Source of the DNA: Rhizobium johnstonii 3841
Lineage (GTDB): Bacteria > Pseudomonadota > Alphaproteobacteria > Rhizobiales > Rhizobiaceae
DNA length: 64,000 nt
NCBI RefSeq assembly: GCF_000009265.1
Contig: NC_008379.1
Location: forward strand, 124,001 to 188,000
Direction: 5' to 3'
The notes under the pieces are model-generated. The model was not told where the DNA came from and did no database searches. It was given only the letters and a program-made list of their open reading frames with translations. Shown piece by piece: positions 28,083 through 37,064 of the stretch (positions are counted from its first letter, which is position 1; every line of letters starts with the position of its first letter). The position numbers and the translations under genes are program-made.

Positions 28083-29126
28083 ATGCACGGACAAAAGCGA
28101 ATTATGGTAACCGGCGGCACCGGGTTTCTGGGATCATTCCTGTGCGAAAGGCTTTTGCGAGAGGGCAATGACGTCCTCTGCGTGGACAATTACTACACCG
28201 GTTCGCGCGACAATGTGCTGCATCTTCTTGATGATCCTCGCTTCGAGGTGCTCCGCCATGACATTACCTTCCCGCTCTATGTGGAGGTCGACGAGATTTA
28301 CAACCTCGCCTGTCCCGCATCTCCGGTCCACTATCAGCACGACCCCGTGCAGACCGTGAAGACCAATGTGCACGGGGCCATTAATATGCTCGGCTTGGCA
28401 AAACGCACCAAGGCGAAGATCTTCCAGGCATCCACAAGCGAAGTTTATGGCGATCCGGCAGTCCACCCTCAACCCGAGGAGTATCGAGGCAGCGTCAATC
28501 CCATAGGACCGCGGGCATGCTATGATGAAGGCAAGCGGTGCGCCGAGACGCTGTTCTTCGACTATCATCGTCAATATGGCGTGGAAATCCGGGTGGCGCG
28601 GATCTTCAATACCTACGGTCCGCGCATGCAGACCAATGACGGCCGTGTTGTCTCCAATTTCATCGTTCAGGCGCTTCGAAACGAGCCGATCACCATCTTT
28701 GGCAACGGCAGGCAAACACGATCGTTCTGCTATGTAGACGACCTGATCGACGGCTTTATCCGTCTGATGGGCGCGCCGGCTGGGGTCACGGGGCCCATCA
28801 ATCTCGGCAACCCCGGAGAATTCCAGGTCCGTGAATTGGCAGAAATGGTGGTCGAAATGACCGGATCGAAGTCCGGCATCGTCTTCAAGGATCTGCCAGT
28901 TGACGATCCGACACAGCGCAAGCCCGATATCAGCCGCGCAACGCAACAACTGGGCTGGCAGCCGAAGGTGAACCTTCGTGAGGGGCTTGAGAGAACGATC
29001 GCTTATTTCGAGTGGAAGCTTTCCGGCGGCGTAAAGAACAGGCTTAGCGCCAAGTCCTCGCAAGAGGCTTATCCGCATCTGGCGGCTGCGAACGTCGAGC
29101 TCACTGCTCCTGAAGCCATTCGATAG
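28083..29126 (+). CDS. UDP-glucuronate decarboxylase (UDP-xylose synthase)
   Basis: 347-residue short-chain dehydrogenase-type enzyme that oxidises and decarboxylates UDP-glucuronate to UDP-xylose. Visible are [15 protein letters not shown] at the N-terminus, [19 protein letters not shown], a signature of UXS enzymes, TSEVYGDP, and the catalytic YDEGKR, in which UXS proteins carry DEG between the Tyr and Lys. [10 protein letters not shown] follows. CGGAG precedes the ATG by nine bases. Five bases separate it from the large transferase downstream. It indicates xylose or a UDP-4-keto-pentose product in the polymer, though no UDP-glucose dehydrogenase is in the window. Confidence 0.95.
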   Translation: MHGQKRIMVTGGTGFLGSFLCERLLREGNDVLCVDNYYTGSRDNVLHLLDDPRFEVLRHDITFPLYVEVDEIYNLACPASPVHYQHDPVQTVKTNVHGAINMLGLAKRTKAKIFQASTSEVYGDPAVHPQPEEYRGSVNPIGPRACYDEGKRCAETLFFDYHRQYGVEIRVARIFNTYGPRMQTNDGRVVSNFIVQALRNEPITIFGNGRQTRSFCYVDDLIDGFIRLMGAPAGVTGPINLGNPGEFQVRELAEMVVEMTGSKSGIVFKDLPVDDPTQRKPDISRATQQLGWQPKVNLREGLERTIAYFEWKLSGGVKNRLSAKSSQEAYPHLAAANVELTAPEAIR

Positions 29127-29130
29127 GGAC

Positions 29131-30972
29131 ATGAATAGCAACGTTAACGATCGAAAACCGCGGCTCGTTTTTTTTCAATGGGACCATCAGCCCAATGCGA
29201 ACGCGGCCGGTTACCTGCTGCTGCACATGCAGCAGCAGGTCAAATGCCTCTCAACACATTTCGATGTCGTCGTCATTAACCGCGACTGCGATTATGCAGA
29301 GATATGCGACAGGTACGAACCGGATCTGACGCTGTTTGAAAGCGGTTATCGGTCGCATGGGTCGCGTCGGATAAAAATCACCAACACCAATACCCATATC
29401 GCCGTTCCGAAGCTTGGCCTTCATAACGCCGACGCATGGTGCGATCGACGCGCGGGCTTCCTTTCCGATATGGAGCAGTGGGGCATCGAGGCGTATTTCG
29501 CGATCGCAACGATGACTCCGGAATATATGCCGGCGGTGAAGGAGAATCTGTTCGTCTGGCCTAATTTCATCGATCCCGACGTCTACCACGACTATGGCCA
29601 GCAAAAGGTCATCCCGGCCATGCTCACAGGTCAGGCCTACGGCCTTTATCCCTGGCGACAGACGGTCTTTCCGATGATCCGCGACCGTTACCCCTGCCTG
29701 GTCTCGCCGCAACACGCCTATGAGAGCAAGCTAGCTTCCCAGCTCCTGTCTGGAGAGGCTTATGCGCGCGCGCTCAACGCGAGCCTCGTCGTCCCCACAT
29801 GCGGCACTATGGGCGGGGAGGTCGTACGCAAGCACTTCGAGATTCCCGGGGCAAAGGCCTGTCTCGTGACCGAACGCACGCCAGCAGTGGAGGCAGCCGG
29901 CTTTGTCGATATGGAGAACTGTGTCTTTGTTGACGGTCACAACGTGGTCGAACGACTAGATTACCTCTTTGCCCATCCCGACGAAATACGGCATATCACG
30001 ACAGCCGGTTACAGTTTGATCCATTCGCGTCATACACTGAGCCACAGGCCGCAAATATATCAGTGGTTCATGTTGAGCAAGGGCCTGCAGTTCGGCGAAA
30101 AGATCATCCAGTCCGGCCCCTTCGGCGATCTTACAAAGGTCCAGCGGATCTCCAGGCAAGAGAGCGTCCATATCGTGGGGGAAGCGAGCGATCGCGCTTT
30201 GCTGAAGCAGGGCGACTTGCTTCTCGAGCAGGGCAGGGTGGAGGAGGCCAAGCAGTGCTACGCGCGCTGCCTGGACTATGTATCCTACCTGCCCGAAGCC
30301 AAATTCCGCCTTGCCATCTGTGCGTTGCAGCAGGGCGACGCCGATCGCGCCTATGGCCTTATGGTGGGCCTGGTCAAGGTGACCATGACCGAATATGAGG
30401 CACTCAACCCGGATCCGGTCGAGTGGGCGTACTTCCTTCTCGCTTTGATCTGCAGGGGCCAGTTTGAGCGGGCGCGGAGGCTGCAAGATTTCTATCCATC
30501 TCTATCCCACGACGAATTCAGGCGCGCGCGCCTCGTCATCGCGCTACTCGGTGGCTCAGGCGATGCGGCCGTGTCGGGACGGTATGGCAGGGATCGAAAA
30601 AGCATTCATCAGATTCCCGATCGGAGCGATTCCGAGTGGCTTGCATGGTTCTCCGATATTCTTGAGCGGTGTCAGCAGCCAGATCTTGCAAATGTTCTTC
30701 GTCACGCTCCCGTCGGCCGAAGCGGCGTCGGCGAGAAAGTAACATTTCTACACTTCAAACGTGATGCTGGTTGGCGTCTGCGACTATATTCGGGCGTCGA
30801 TGGCCTGATGGTCGGACTGCACCTGAATGGCCTGCGGCCGAATGTACCGCCGCTGCCTGAGTTCCGATATTTCTCGCATCTTGCGCGGCGTCTAGTCCCC
30901 CATTCGCAGAGAGGCCCGTTGCGCAGGATCCGAACGGCACTTTCCAGGCTTCCTGTGGGCACCGGCAACTAG
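29131..30972 (+). CDS. Large glycosyltransferase with TPR-like region
   Basis: 613 residues. The N-terminal 330 residues look like a GT-B transferase of the CgeB/GT1 type (VFFQWDHQPNANAAGYLLLH, LGLHNADAWCDRR, NLFVWPNFIDPDVYHDYGQQ). A region around residues 350-450 has helical repeat character (ALLKQGDLLLEQGRVEEAKQ, LAICALQQGDADRAYGLMVG), a TPR-like scaffold. The last 150 residues are not recognised. The gene ends exactly on the CTAG terminus of a palindromic repeat element, so its last codons may have changed when the element inserted. Upstream spacing of four bases to the UDP-xylose synthase suggests co-translation. Sugar and linkage unknown. Confidence 0.75.
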   Translation: MNSNVNDRKPRLVFFQWDHQPNANAAGYLLLHMQQQVKCLSTHFDVVVINRDCDYAEICDRYEPDLTLFESGYRSHGSRRIKITNTNTHIAVPKLGLHNADAWCDRRAGFLSDMEQWGIEAYFAIATMTPEYMPAVKENLFVWPNFIDPDVYHDYGQQKVIPAMLTGQAYGLYPWRQTVFPMIRDRYPCLVSPQHAYESKLASQLLSGEAYARALNASLVVPTCGTMGGEVVRKHFEIPGAKACLVTERTPAVEAAGFVDMENCVFVDGHNVVERLDYLFAHPDEIRHITTAGYSLIHSRHTLSHRPQIYQWFMLSKGLQFGEKIIQSGPFGDLTKVQRISRQESVHIVGEASDRALLKQGDLLLEQGRVEEAKQCYARCLDYVSYLPEAKFRLAICALQQGDADRAYGLMVGLVKVTMTEYEALNPDPVEWAYFLLALICRGQFERARRLQDFYPSLSHDEFRRARLVIALLGGSGDAAVSGRYGRDRKSIHQIPDRSDSEWLAWFSDILERCQQPDLANVLRHAPVGRSGVGEKVTFLHFKRDAGWRLRLYSGVDGLMVGLHLNGLRPNVPPLPEFRYFSHLARRLVPHSQRGPLRRIRTALSRLPVGTGN

Positions 30973-31236
30973 AGCCTTTCCGGGTTAGATTGAAGCATTC
31001 TGCCGGAGCAGGTTTTCGCCAGGGCAGAGGCGATTGGCGATGGGCATACCACTTGGTACGTCCGAGCCGATCGCCTCTGCCCTGGCGGAAAGATGCCCGG
31101 CCCTTCGGGTTGGCTGAACCGGGCCGGCTGATCGACCGGCCGGCTTGGCCGTAGAGCTGGGCTACGACGCGCGCCGGCCGGTCGACCATCCGACTCCGTT
31201 TGAGCCAACAGAATGCTTCAATCTAACCGGCTCTAG
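30970..31236 (+). repeat. Mosaic palindromic intergenic element, copy 1
   Basis: About 267 bases bounded by inverted ends: CTAGAGCCTTTCCGGGTTAG at the left and the matching CAATCTAACCGGCTCTAG at the right. It contains large internal palindromes (GGCAGAGGCGATTGGCGA facing TCGCCTCTGCCCTGGCG; GACCGGCCGGC facing GCCGGCCGGTC). Copy 2 at 38352-38657 matches it in reverse orientation over about 130 bases at one end and 70 at the other, while the centres differ. This mosaic organisation resembles the rhizobial RIME class; identity with a named family is not verified. The left end supplies the TAG stop of the upstream gene. Confidence 0.85.
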
Positions 31237-31260
31237 CTGTGGGAAAATCGCAGATGCAGA

Positions 31261-31308
31261 CAGCCTCACCTGGAGAGGCGTACATGACAAACTTCCCAGG
31301 TGAGGCTG
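31261..31308 (-). terminator. Perfect 13-bp hairpin downstream of the LuxR-type gene
   Basis: CAGCCTCACCTGG (31261-31273) pairs perfectly with CCAGGTGAGGCTG (31296-31308), loop 22 bases. It lies about 105 bases past the stop of the leftward regulator gene and next to repeat copy 1. There is no T-run, so a terminator, a processing hairpin or an operator are all possible. Confidence 0.4.
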
Positions 31309-31414
31309 AAGATGCAATCGCGGACTCGGTGGCGTATTTGGCGCGCAGCCACCGAGGATGTTTAGCGCGAGAATGCGCTCGTGATGCGATGCAAGATCTG
31401 ATCGGCCGACCGCA

Positions 31415-32191
31415 TCAGCATAGGCTGCTTGCCGCAGAACTGCCCGAAAGAAAAAGATCGTTGAGCTTGAATACGACTTCCGTTCTGTTCGTCGCTTTGA
31501 CCTTTTTCATAATATTGCGAACATGCACCTTTACGGTGCTTTCTCGCAGGTTGAGCTCATAAGCGATAATTTTGTTTGCCTTTCCGCGTCGGAGCGCCTC
31601 CACGACTTCGACCTGACGGTCCGTGAATATGCCGGAGAGGGGGCGGGCGGTCGAATTGCTCGAGTCCAGCAAGTGACGCATGGCGAACAGGGCGCTTGCA
31701 GGCACAAAAATTCCTCCTGCCACCGACAGCGCGATCAGCTCCATACAGACGCTGACGCTGACTGAGGCGGGTATGAACCCTTTGGCTCCGTACTCAAGTG
31801 CCCTAACGATTTGACCGAAATCGTCGCTATCGGCCAATACGATGAGTGGCGTCGATGCGAATTCCGACGAAAGCTTCCGGATTTGCTCCGAAACGGTCGG
31901 TTCATCGATCTTTTTGCCGCCGACGTTCAAGAGGATCGCCGAAAGCGGAGGATATTCGTCGCGCTTCTGCTTCCACTCCTCAATTGATCCAAAAGCCAGA
32001 ATCTGCAAATCCGCTTTTTGGGCAGCCATGCATTGCGCCAGGCATTGACGATCGAGCTCACGATTATCGAGAATGACAAGAGAATGCGTGTGTCTTCCCG
32101 GCACGGCAGATGTGTTCGGATTATCTATCCTGAGGGGAAGAGCTACGTTCTCCTGCCTGAGGTCCAAATTCGGTATAAGTGCTGAATTCAC
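31415..32191 (-). CDS. LuxR/NarL-type regulator with degenerate receiver domain
   Basis: 258-residue transcription regulator. The N-terminal half has receiver-like order (SLVILDNRELDRQCLAQCMA, a central strand AILLNVGG, TPLIVLADSDDFGQIVRALE, then YGAKGFIPAS), but the position of the phospho-accepting Asp reads Asn (LLNVGG where response regulators have LxDxxMP). The C-terminal 65 residues are a clear LuxR helix-turn-helix (FTDRQVEVVEALRRGKANKI with LNLRESTVKVHVRNIMKKVK). The start chosen is GTG at 32191 with GGGGAGGG about ten bases upstream; the frame stays open to 32251. It faces the amino-sugar operon across an AT-rich region and is a good candidate for a locus regulator independent of phosphorylation. 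Confidence 0.88.
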   Translation of the reverse strand: MNSALIPNLDLRQENVALPLRIDNPNTSAVPGRHTHSLVILDNRELDRQCLAQCMAAQKADLQILAFGSIEEWKQKRDEYPPLSAILLNVGGKKIDEPTVSEQIRKLSSEFASTPLIVLADSDDFGQIVRALEYGAKGFIPASVSVSVCMELIALSVAGGIFVPASALFAMRHLLDSSNSTARPLSGIFTDRQVEVVEALRRGKANKIIAYELNLRESTVKVHVRNIMKKVKATNRTEVVFKLNDLFLSGSSAASSLC

Positions 32192-32743
32192 AGCTTCACC
32201 CTCCCCTAACACGTTACGCTCAACTACGGCCCGAGTACCAACCCCTCTCAATACGGGGGTTTAGTAAACTCTAAAGTAGGAATCGAATACCACAATTCGC
32301 GGAGCGTTACAGTAGCTAATATAGGCTAAGTAGCGCGCAACTTTCATTGCAAGTCGGAAATAGAAAGATAAATCTGAAGTAGTCTTGATTGTTACTGGAT
32401 AGATTCTTGAATAAACTTCATCGTTACACCGTAGTTTGCGACGGACCACTAAATGCATGGAAACAATCGCAGTCTCCGGCGTAGGACCGGCAACGGATGC
32501 GGTAGGTGAGCCCGCCACCAACGTTGGTCGATGTATGAACATGGGCGTAAGTCATCATAAGTAGATACGCCTTTAGGTGAATAACCTTAAACGTTTTGTT
32601 TCTTTACTCAGATGCAGAAAACAATTCTCTTTGGGATGTAGAAAAATATTAGTCCTGTCGGTGTGAAACCTTGGGTGCAATCAAGCGATTGTTGGTTTCA
32701 ACTGAAAGTCTGGACCTGTTCAAGAGTTAGGGGTTTTGCAGGG
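32192..32743 (+). promoter_or_regulatory. AT-rich divergent promoter region
   Basis: About 550 bases between the leftward regulator and the rightward amino-sugar operon, with notably low GC in 32250-32680 and no supported gene. It must carry both promoters. TTTAGTAAACT at 32260-32270 and the A/T runs at 32560-32650 could be promoter or regulator sites, but I cannot name a specific box. The frames that stay open here lack ribosome sites. Confidence 0.55.
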
Positions 32744-33247
32744 ATGATTGCATCAAACGTCAAGCTGGATGACGGCACCATTATCCACCATCCGGACCTC
32801 GTGAATCTTTACGGTTGTACGATCGGTGCTGGAACGCGCATCGGCACCTTCGTTGAGATTCAGAAAAACGTCCTAGTCGGAAAAAGCTGCAAGATCTCCA
32901 GCCATTCCTTCCTCTGTGAGGGCGTGACGCTGGAAGACGGCGTTTTCATAGGCCACGGGGTCATGTTTACGAATGACATATACCCGCGCGCCGTCAATCC
33001 GGATAGCAGCCTTCAAACGGAGGCCGACTGGATTGTCGTCCCGACCCTGGTCAAGCGCCATGCGTCGATCGGCAGCAACGCTACCATTCTGCCTGGCGTC
33101 ACGATCGGAGAGGCTGCGCAGGTCGGCGCTGGAGCGGTTGTAACAAAGGATGTGCCCGATGGCGCCATTGTCGCTGGCGTTCCGGCCAGGATGATCGGTC
33201 GCGTTAATGATGGGCCAGTCGACATGCACGCGTTGGAGGGAATGTAA
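32744..33247 (+). CDS. Hexapeptide-repeat acyltransferase, WbpD/WlbB-like
   Basis: 167-residue left-handed beta-helix acyltransferase. The repeats run from about residue 20 (GCTIGAGTRIGTFVEIQKNV, LVGKSCKISSHSFLCEGVTL, ASIGSNATILPGVTIGEAAQ, VGAGAVVTKDVPDGAIVAGV, then PARMIG). GVMFTNDIYPRA is shared with WbpD/WlbB enzymes that N-acetylate the 3-amino group of UDP-2-acetamido-3-amino-uronic acid. The ATG at 32744 is chosen since GGGG lies ten bases upstream and the longer frame adds residues outside the fold. The next gene overlaps by one base (TAATG). Order acyltransferase, oxidoreductase, aminotransferase matches that pathway. Confidence 0.88.
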   Translation: MIASNVKLDDGTIIHHPDLVNLYGCTIGAGTRIGTFVEIQKNVLVGKSCKISSHSFLCEGVTLEDGVFIGHGVMFTNDIYPRAVNPDSSLQTEADWIVVPTLVKRHASIGSNATILPGVTIGEAAQVGAGAVVTKDVPDGAIVAGVPARMIGRVNDGPVDMHALEGM

Positions 33248-34284
33248 TGATCGGCATCGCTGTTGTTGGGTATGGATATTGGGGGCCGAATCTGGTTCGC
33301 AACATCTCGGAGGCAGCCGGAGCGCACCTCGTTTCTGTCTGTGATCTCAATGTTGACCGGTTGGCGGCTGTCAAAAGCCGCTACCCCGCAGTGACGATCA
33401 CCGATGATTTCGAGGAAGTGCTGCGTGATCCAAGAGTGGATGCCATCGCTATCGCGACGCCGGTCTTCACCCATTTCAAGCTCGCAATGCAGGCTATGAT
33501 GGCCGGAAAGCATGTCTTCGTCGAAAAGCCGATGGCATCGACGACGGAGGAAGCCTCGCGGATGGTCGAAGAGGCCACACGCCGACGCCTCGTGCTGGCG
33601 GTGGATCATACCTTCGTCCACACCGGCGCCGTCCGCAAGATGCGCGAACTGGTCGAGAACGGCTTGGGCGACATGTATTATTATGACTCGGTTCGGGTCA
33701 ATTTGGGGCTCTTTCAGCATGATGTCAGCGTCATCTGGGACCTCGCGGTGCATGATCTCTCCATCCTGGACCATGTCGTGCAGGAAAGGCCGGTGGCTGT
33801 TTCAGCGACGGGCATGAGCCATGTACTCGGCGAGCCGGAAAACATCGCCTATCTGACGCTCTTCTTCGAAAGCAAGCTCATCGCACACATCCACGTCAAT
33901 TGGCTGGCGCCGGTCAAGGTGCGCCGCACGCTGATCGGCGGCAGCAACAAGATGGTCGTCTACGACGATCTGGAGCCCAGCGAAAAAATCAAGGTCTACG
34001 ACAAGGGCATCACGCTGAACCCCAATTCTCAGGCTTACGGCGAGAAAGTGCATCAGATGATGGTCGGCTACCGCAGCGGCGACATGTGGGCGCCCAAGCT
34101 CGATATGACCGAAGCACTGAAACGCGAACTGGATCAGTTCGTCGAGTGCATCGAGCAGAATTCGCGGCCCATTACGGACGGCCATGCCGGCCTGCGCGTC
34201 GTTCGCATTCTGGAAGCAGCAAGCCGGTCGTTAGCCCAGCGCGGTCGCATCATCGAGCTCGAAGAGGCAAGGCGCATCGCATGA
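33247..34284 (+). CDS. Gfo/Idh/MocA-family oxidoreductase
   Basis: 345-residue NAD(P)-dependent sugar oxidoreductase. The Rossmann fingerprint is AVVGYGYWGPNLVRN at the N-terminus, and the family lysine motif is VFVEKPMAS near residue 95. The second domain has DHTFVHTGAVRKMRELVENG and WDLAVHDLSILDHV, where the His/Asp residues of the active site are expected. Likely it oxidises the C3 hydroxyl of a nucleotide sugar to give the ketone used by the aminotransferase encoded next, as WbpB/WlbA does. It overlaps the acyltransferase stop by one base and the aminotransferase start by four. The exact substrate is inferred from operon order only. Confidence 0.9.
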   Translation: MIGIAVVGYGYWGPNLVRNISEAAGAHLVSVCDLNVDRLAAVKSRYPAVTITDDFEEVLRDPRVDAIAIATPVFTHFKLAMQAMMAGKHVFVEKPMASTTEEASRMVEEATRRRLVLAVDHTFVHTGAVRKMRELVENGLGDMYYYDSVRVNLGLFQHDVSVIWDLAVHDLSILDHVVQERPVAVSATGMSHVLGEPENIAYLTLFFESKLIAHIHVNWLAPVKVRRTLIGGSNKMVVYDDLEPSEKIKVYDKGITLNPNSQAYGEKVHQMMVGYRSGDMWAPKLDMTEALKRELDQFVECIEQNSRPITDGHAGLRVVRILEAASRSLAQRGRIIELEEARRIA

Positions 34285-35384
34285 TCCCGTTCCTGGACAT
34301 TAAGGCACAATATCAATCAATCAAGGGTGAGATCGACGCCGCCGTGCTCGGCGTCCTCGCCTCGGGGCAGTACGTATTGGGCGACGAGGTCGCGCATTTC
34401 GAGCAGGAATTCGCAGACTATTGCAACGTCAAGCATGCGATAGCCGTCAACACCGGAACGAGTGCCTTGCATCTTGCTCTCCTTGCGGCGGGCGTTGGCC
34501 CTGGCGATGAGGTCATTACCGTGCCGTTCACGTTCGTCGCAACGGTGTCGGCGATCTGCTACACGGGCGCACGACCCGTGTTCGTCGATGTTGAGCCCGT
34601 GACACTCACGATGGATCCGGCTGAGGTCGAGGCAAAGATTACTCCCCGGACCAAGGCCATTGTTCCCGTCCATCTCTACGGTCAAATGGCCGATATGGAC
34701 GCGATCAAGGCACTTGCCGAGCGCCACGGGATACCCGTCATCGAAGACGCCTGCCAAGCGCACGGAGCGCAATACAAAGGCCACCGCGCCGGCAGTATCG
34801 GCCTATCCGGCTGCTTCAGCTTCTATCCGGGCAAAAACCTCGGCGCCTGCGGCGAGGGGGGTATGGTCGTTACCAATGACGATGATCAGGCCAAGACGAT
34901 GCGCATGCTGCGAGACTGGGGTCAGGAGCAACGCTATCACCATCTGCTGAAGGGCTTTAACTATCGCATGGACGCCATTCAAGGCGCGATCCTGCGTGTC
35001 AAGCTCCGGCACCTTGAAGCCTGGACCGAGGCGCGTCGCACGCATGCGCGCCGTTACTCCTCGCTGCTTGCCGGATCGACGGTTTTGACGACCCCTGTCG
35101 AAGCAGCCGACCGGCGTCACGTCTATCACGTCTATGCCATAAGAAGCCGTGATCGCGATGGGCTTCAACGCCTGCTCAGCGCGGAAGGCATTCCGTCCGG
35201 GCTCCATTATCCCATCCCTGTTCATCTGCAGAAAGCCCATGCCGACCTTGGCTACCAGGCCGGGGATTTCCCGGTCTCGGAAGCCGCGGCACGGGAGGTC
35301 CTCTCGCTGCCGATCTATCCAGAGATGCCTGTACGACACGTCGACCAGGTGGTCGCCGCGCTGGAGTACGCCTATGTCAGTTAA
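34281..35384 (+). CDS. DegT/DnrJ/EryC1 (ArnB-type) sugar aminotransferase
   Basis: 367-residue PLP enzyme that transaminates a keto nucleotide sugar. Visible are FLDIKAQYQSIKGEID at the N-terminus, NTGTSALHLALLAAGVGPGD in the cofactor-phosphate region, IEDACQAHGA, and FSFYPGKNLGACGEGGM with the PLP lysine. The start at 34281 overlaps the oxidoreductase stop as ATGA; the frame upstream of it is open but lies inside that gene. With the preceding two genes it completes an oxidise-transaminate-acylate route resembling WbpB, WbpE and WbpD. It overlaps the next gene by 11 bases. Confidence 0.93.
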   Translation: MIPFLDIKAQYQSIKGEIDAAVLGVLASGQYVLGDEVAHFEQEFADYCNVKHAIAVNTGTSALHLALLAAGVGPGDEVITVPFTFVATVSAICYTGARPVFVDVEPVTLTMDPAEVEAKITPRTKAIVPVHLYGQMADMDAIKALAERHGIPVIEDACQAHGAQYKGHRAGSIGLSGCFSFYPGKNLGACGEGGMVVTNDDDQAKTMRMLRDWGQEQRYHHLLKGFNYRMDAIQGAILRVKLRHLEAWTEARRTHARRYSSLLAGSTVLTTPVEAADRRHVYHVYAIRSRDRDGLQRLLSAEGIPSGLHYPIPVHLQKAHADLGYQAGDFPVSEAAAREVLSLPIYPEMPVRHVDQVVAALEYAYVS

Positions 35385-36093
35385 CCGCGCCGGCGAGGCT
35401 CGACTGGTGCAGGCGGTCCATGGTCGCCATGAAAGGCCGGCAGACCCTGGCTACCAAACTGGGTTGGTCGAAGAGCTCAGACAATCATACGGGCGCGCTG
35501 GCCTGATAGACCTCTATGGTCGTTTCGCCACAGGCGACGGGGTCGTCGACACACTGATGCGGAAAGCCATCTGGCAAGCGATCGCGCGGAGCTGCGGCAC
35601 GGGATTGCAGGTTGCGGGCGGCGCCGGTTTCAAACATCCCGAAACGTTTGAAATCGGCAATGGCGTGTTCATCGGCGCTCAGGCCTATATCCAGGGCCGC
35701 TTCGACGGCACTTGTGTGATCGGCGACAATGTCTGGATCGGCCCGATGGCCTATTTCGACGCACGCGACCTGGTTATCGAGGATTGTGTCGGCTGGGGCC
35801 CTGGCGCCAAGGTGCTTGGGTCGACCCACACCGCACTGCCGGTGGATGTGCCGATCATTCGCACGGATCTCGAAATCAAGCCGGTCCGCATTGGCGCATG
35901 GGCCGATATTGGAACGAACGCAACAATTCTTCCCGGCGTGAGCATCGGAAAGGGGGCGATCGTCGGAGCGGGCGCAGTCGTTGTTTCCGATGTCGAACCG
36001 TTTTCAGTCGTGGCGGGTGTGCCGGCGAAGTTCATACGCTGGCGCACGGAAGCCGATCCTGTGCTGGATATATCGCATGGAGGAAGATCGTGA
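35374..36093 (+). CDS. Hexapeptide-repeat acyltransferase (second)
   Basis: 239-residue acyltransferase. The first 90 residues are not recognised (VEELRQSYGRAGLIDLYGRF, ATGDGVVDTLMRKAIWQ); the rest is a left-handed beta-helix (FEIGNGVFIGAQAYIQGRFD, CVIGDNVWIGPMAYFDAR, IGAWADIGTNATILPGVSIG, GAIVGAGAVVVSDVEPFSV, VAGVPAKFIRW). Length and repeats resemble maltose/galactoside or WbbJ-type O-acetyltransferases. It may acetylate the polymer or a sugar precursor. The ATG at 35374 lies inside the aminotransferase end; the stop overlaps the next GTG start (GTGA). Confidence 0.85.
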   Translation: MSVNRAGEARLVQAVHGRHERPADPGYQTGLVEELRQSYGRAGLIDLYGRFATGDGVVDTLMRKAIWQAIARSCGTGLQVAGGAGFKHPETFEIGNGVFIGAQAYIQGRFDGTCVIGDNVWIGPMAYFDARDLVIEDCVGWGPGAKVLGSTHTALPVDVPIIRTDLEIKPVRIGAWADIGTNATILPGVSIGKGAIVGAGAVVVSDVEPFSVVAGVPAKFIRWRTEADPVLDISHGGRS

Positions 36094-37064
36094 GAAATCA
36101 ACGGGTACTCATTACCGGCGGAGCCGGCCTGATCGGGTCGCATATCGCCGATCTCGTCGCATTGGAGAAGCCGCGCGAGATTATCATCCTTGACAACTTC
36201 GTGCGCGGACGCCGGGACAATCTCAGCACGGCAATAGCTGGTGGGTCCGTCAACATCATCGAGGGAGATATCCGTGACAGAGCGTTGTTGGCGAAAACCT
36301 TCGAGGGCGTGGACATCGTCTTTCACCAGGCGGCCATCCGCATCACGCAATGCGCCGAAGACCCACGGCTTGCCTTCGATGTACTGGCCGAAGGCACGTT
36401 CAATGTTCTCGAAGCTGCCGTAAAGGCAGGCGTGTCGAAAGTCGTCGCTGCCTCTTCTGCCTCTGTGCTGGGTTTGGCCGAAAGCTTTCCGACCACCGAA
36501 GCGCATCATCCCTATAATAACAGGACGATCTACGGCGCGGCCAAGACGTTTAACGAGGGGCTGCTTCGCAGCTTTGCGGAGATGTACGGCCTGCGCTATG
36601 TGGCCCTGCGCTATTTCAACGTATACGGGCCGCGAATGGACGTTTACGGCGCCTATACCGAAGTGTTGATCCGCTGGATGGAGCGTCTGGCGACCGGAAT
36701 GCCACCTCTCATCTATGGAGACGGCAGCCAGACGATGGACTTCGTCGATGCACGTGACATCGCTCGGGCAAACCTGCTCGCTGCGAAGAGCGATGTCACG
36801 GATGAAGTGTTCAACGTCGCGAGCGGCAGGGAAATAAGCCTCCTGGAACTCGCGCAGATGCTGAGCAGCATCATGGGGGTCTCACTCGAACCGCAGCACA
36901 AAGAAGCCCGCGCGGTAAACGGCGTAACCCGTCGTCTTGCCGATATCAGCAAGGCCGAGAAACTCCTGGGTTTCAAAGCGGAAATATCGATGGAACAAGG
37001 GCTTCGCGACCTTGTCGCCTGGTGGAAGATGAAGACCGATGCGGCAGGAGGGCAAGCTGCATGA
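36090..37064 (+). CDS. NAD-dependent nucleotide-sugar epimerase/dehydratase
   Basis: 324-residue short-chain dehydrogenase. It has GGAGLIGSHIADLVA for NAD binding, VVAASSASVLG with the catalytic Ser region, YGAAKTFNEGLLRSFAEMYG with the Tyr and Lys pair, and RYFNVYGPRMD, shared with UDP-glucose/UDP-GlcNAc 4-epimerases. Translation should start at GTG (36090), with GGAGG seven bases upstream, overlapping the acyltransferase stop; the open frame further upstream lies within that gene. It probably epimerises or dehydrates the sugar handled by the neighbouring aminotransferases. Coupled by ATGA to the second aminotransferase. Confidence 0.9.
   Translation: MRNQRVLITGGAGLIGSHIADLVALEKPREIIILDNFVRGRRDNLSTAIAGGSVNIIEGDIRDRALLAKTFEGVDIVFHQAAIRITQCAEDPRLAFDVLAEGTFNVLEAAVKAGVSKVVAASSASVLGLAESFPTTEAHHPYNNRTIYGAAKTFNEGLLRSFAEMYGLRYVALRYFNVYGPRMDVYGAYTEVLIRWMERLATGMPPLIYGDGSQTMDFVDARDIARANLLAAKSDVTDEVFNVASGREISLLELAQMLSSIMGVSLEPQHKEARAVNGVTRRLADISKAEKLLGFKAEISMEQGLRDLVAWWKMKTDAAGGQAA

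Noticed and set aside
32261-32542. Leftward 93-codon frame in the AT-rich divergent region
   Set aside because: No ribosome site and no similarity; the region is better explained as promoters.
35149-35373. Longer start for the second acyltransferase
   Set aside because: The extra codons lie inside the aminotransferase gene; ATG 35374 fits the overlap pattern of the operon.
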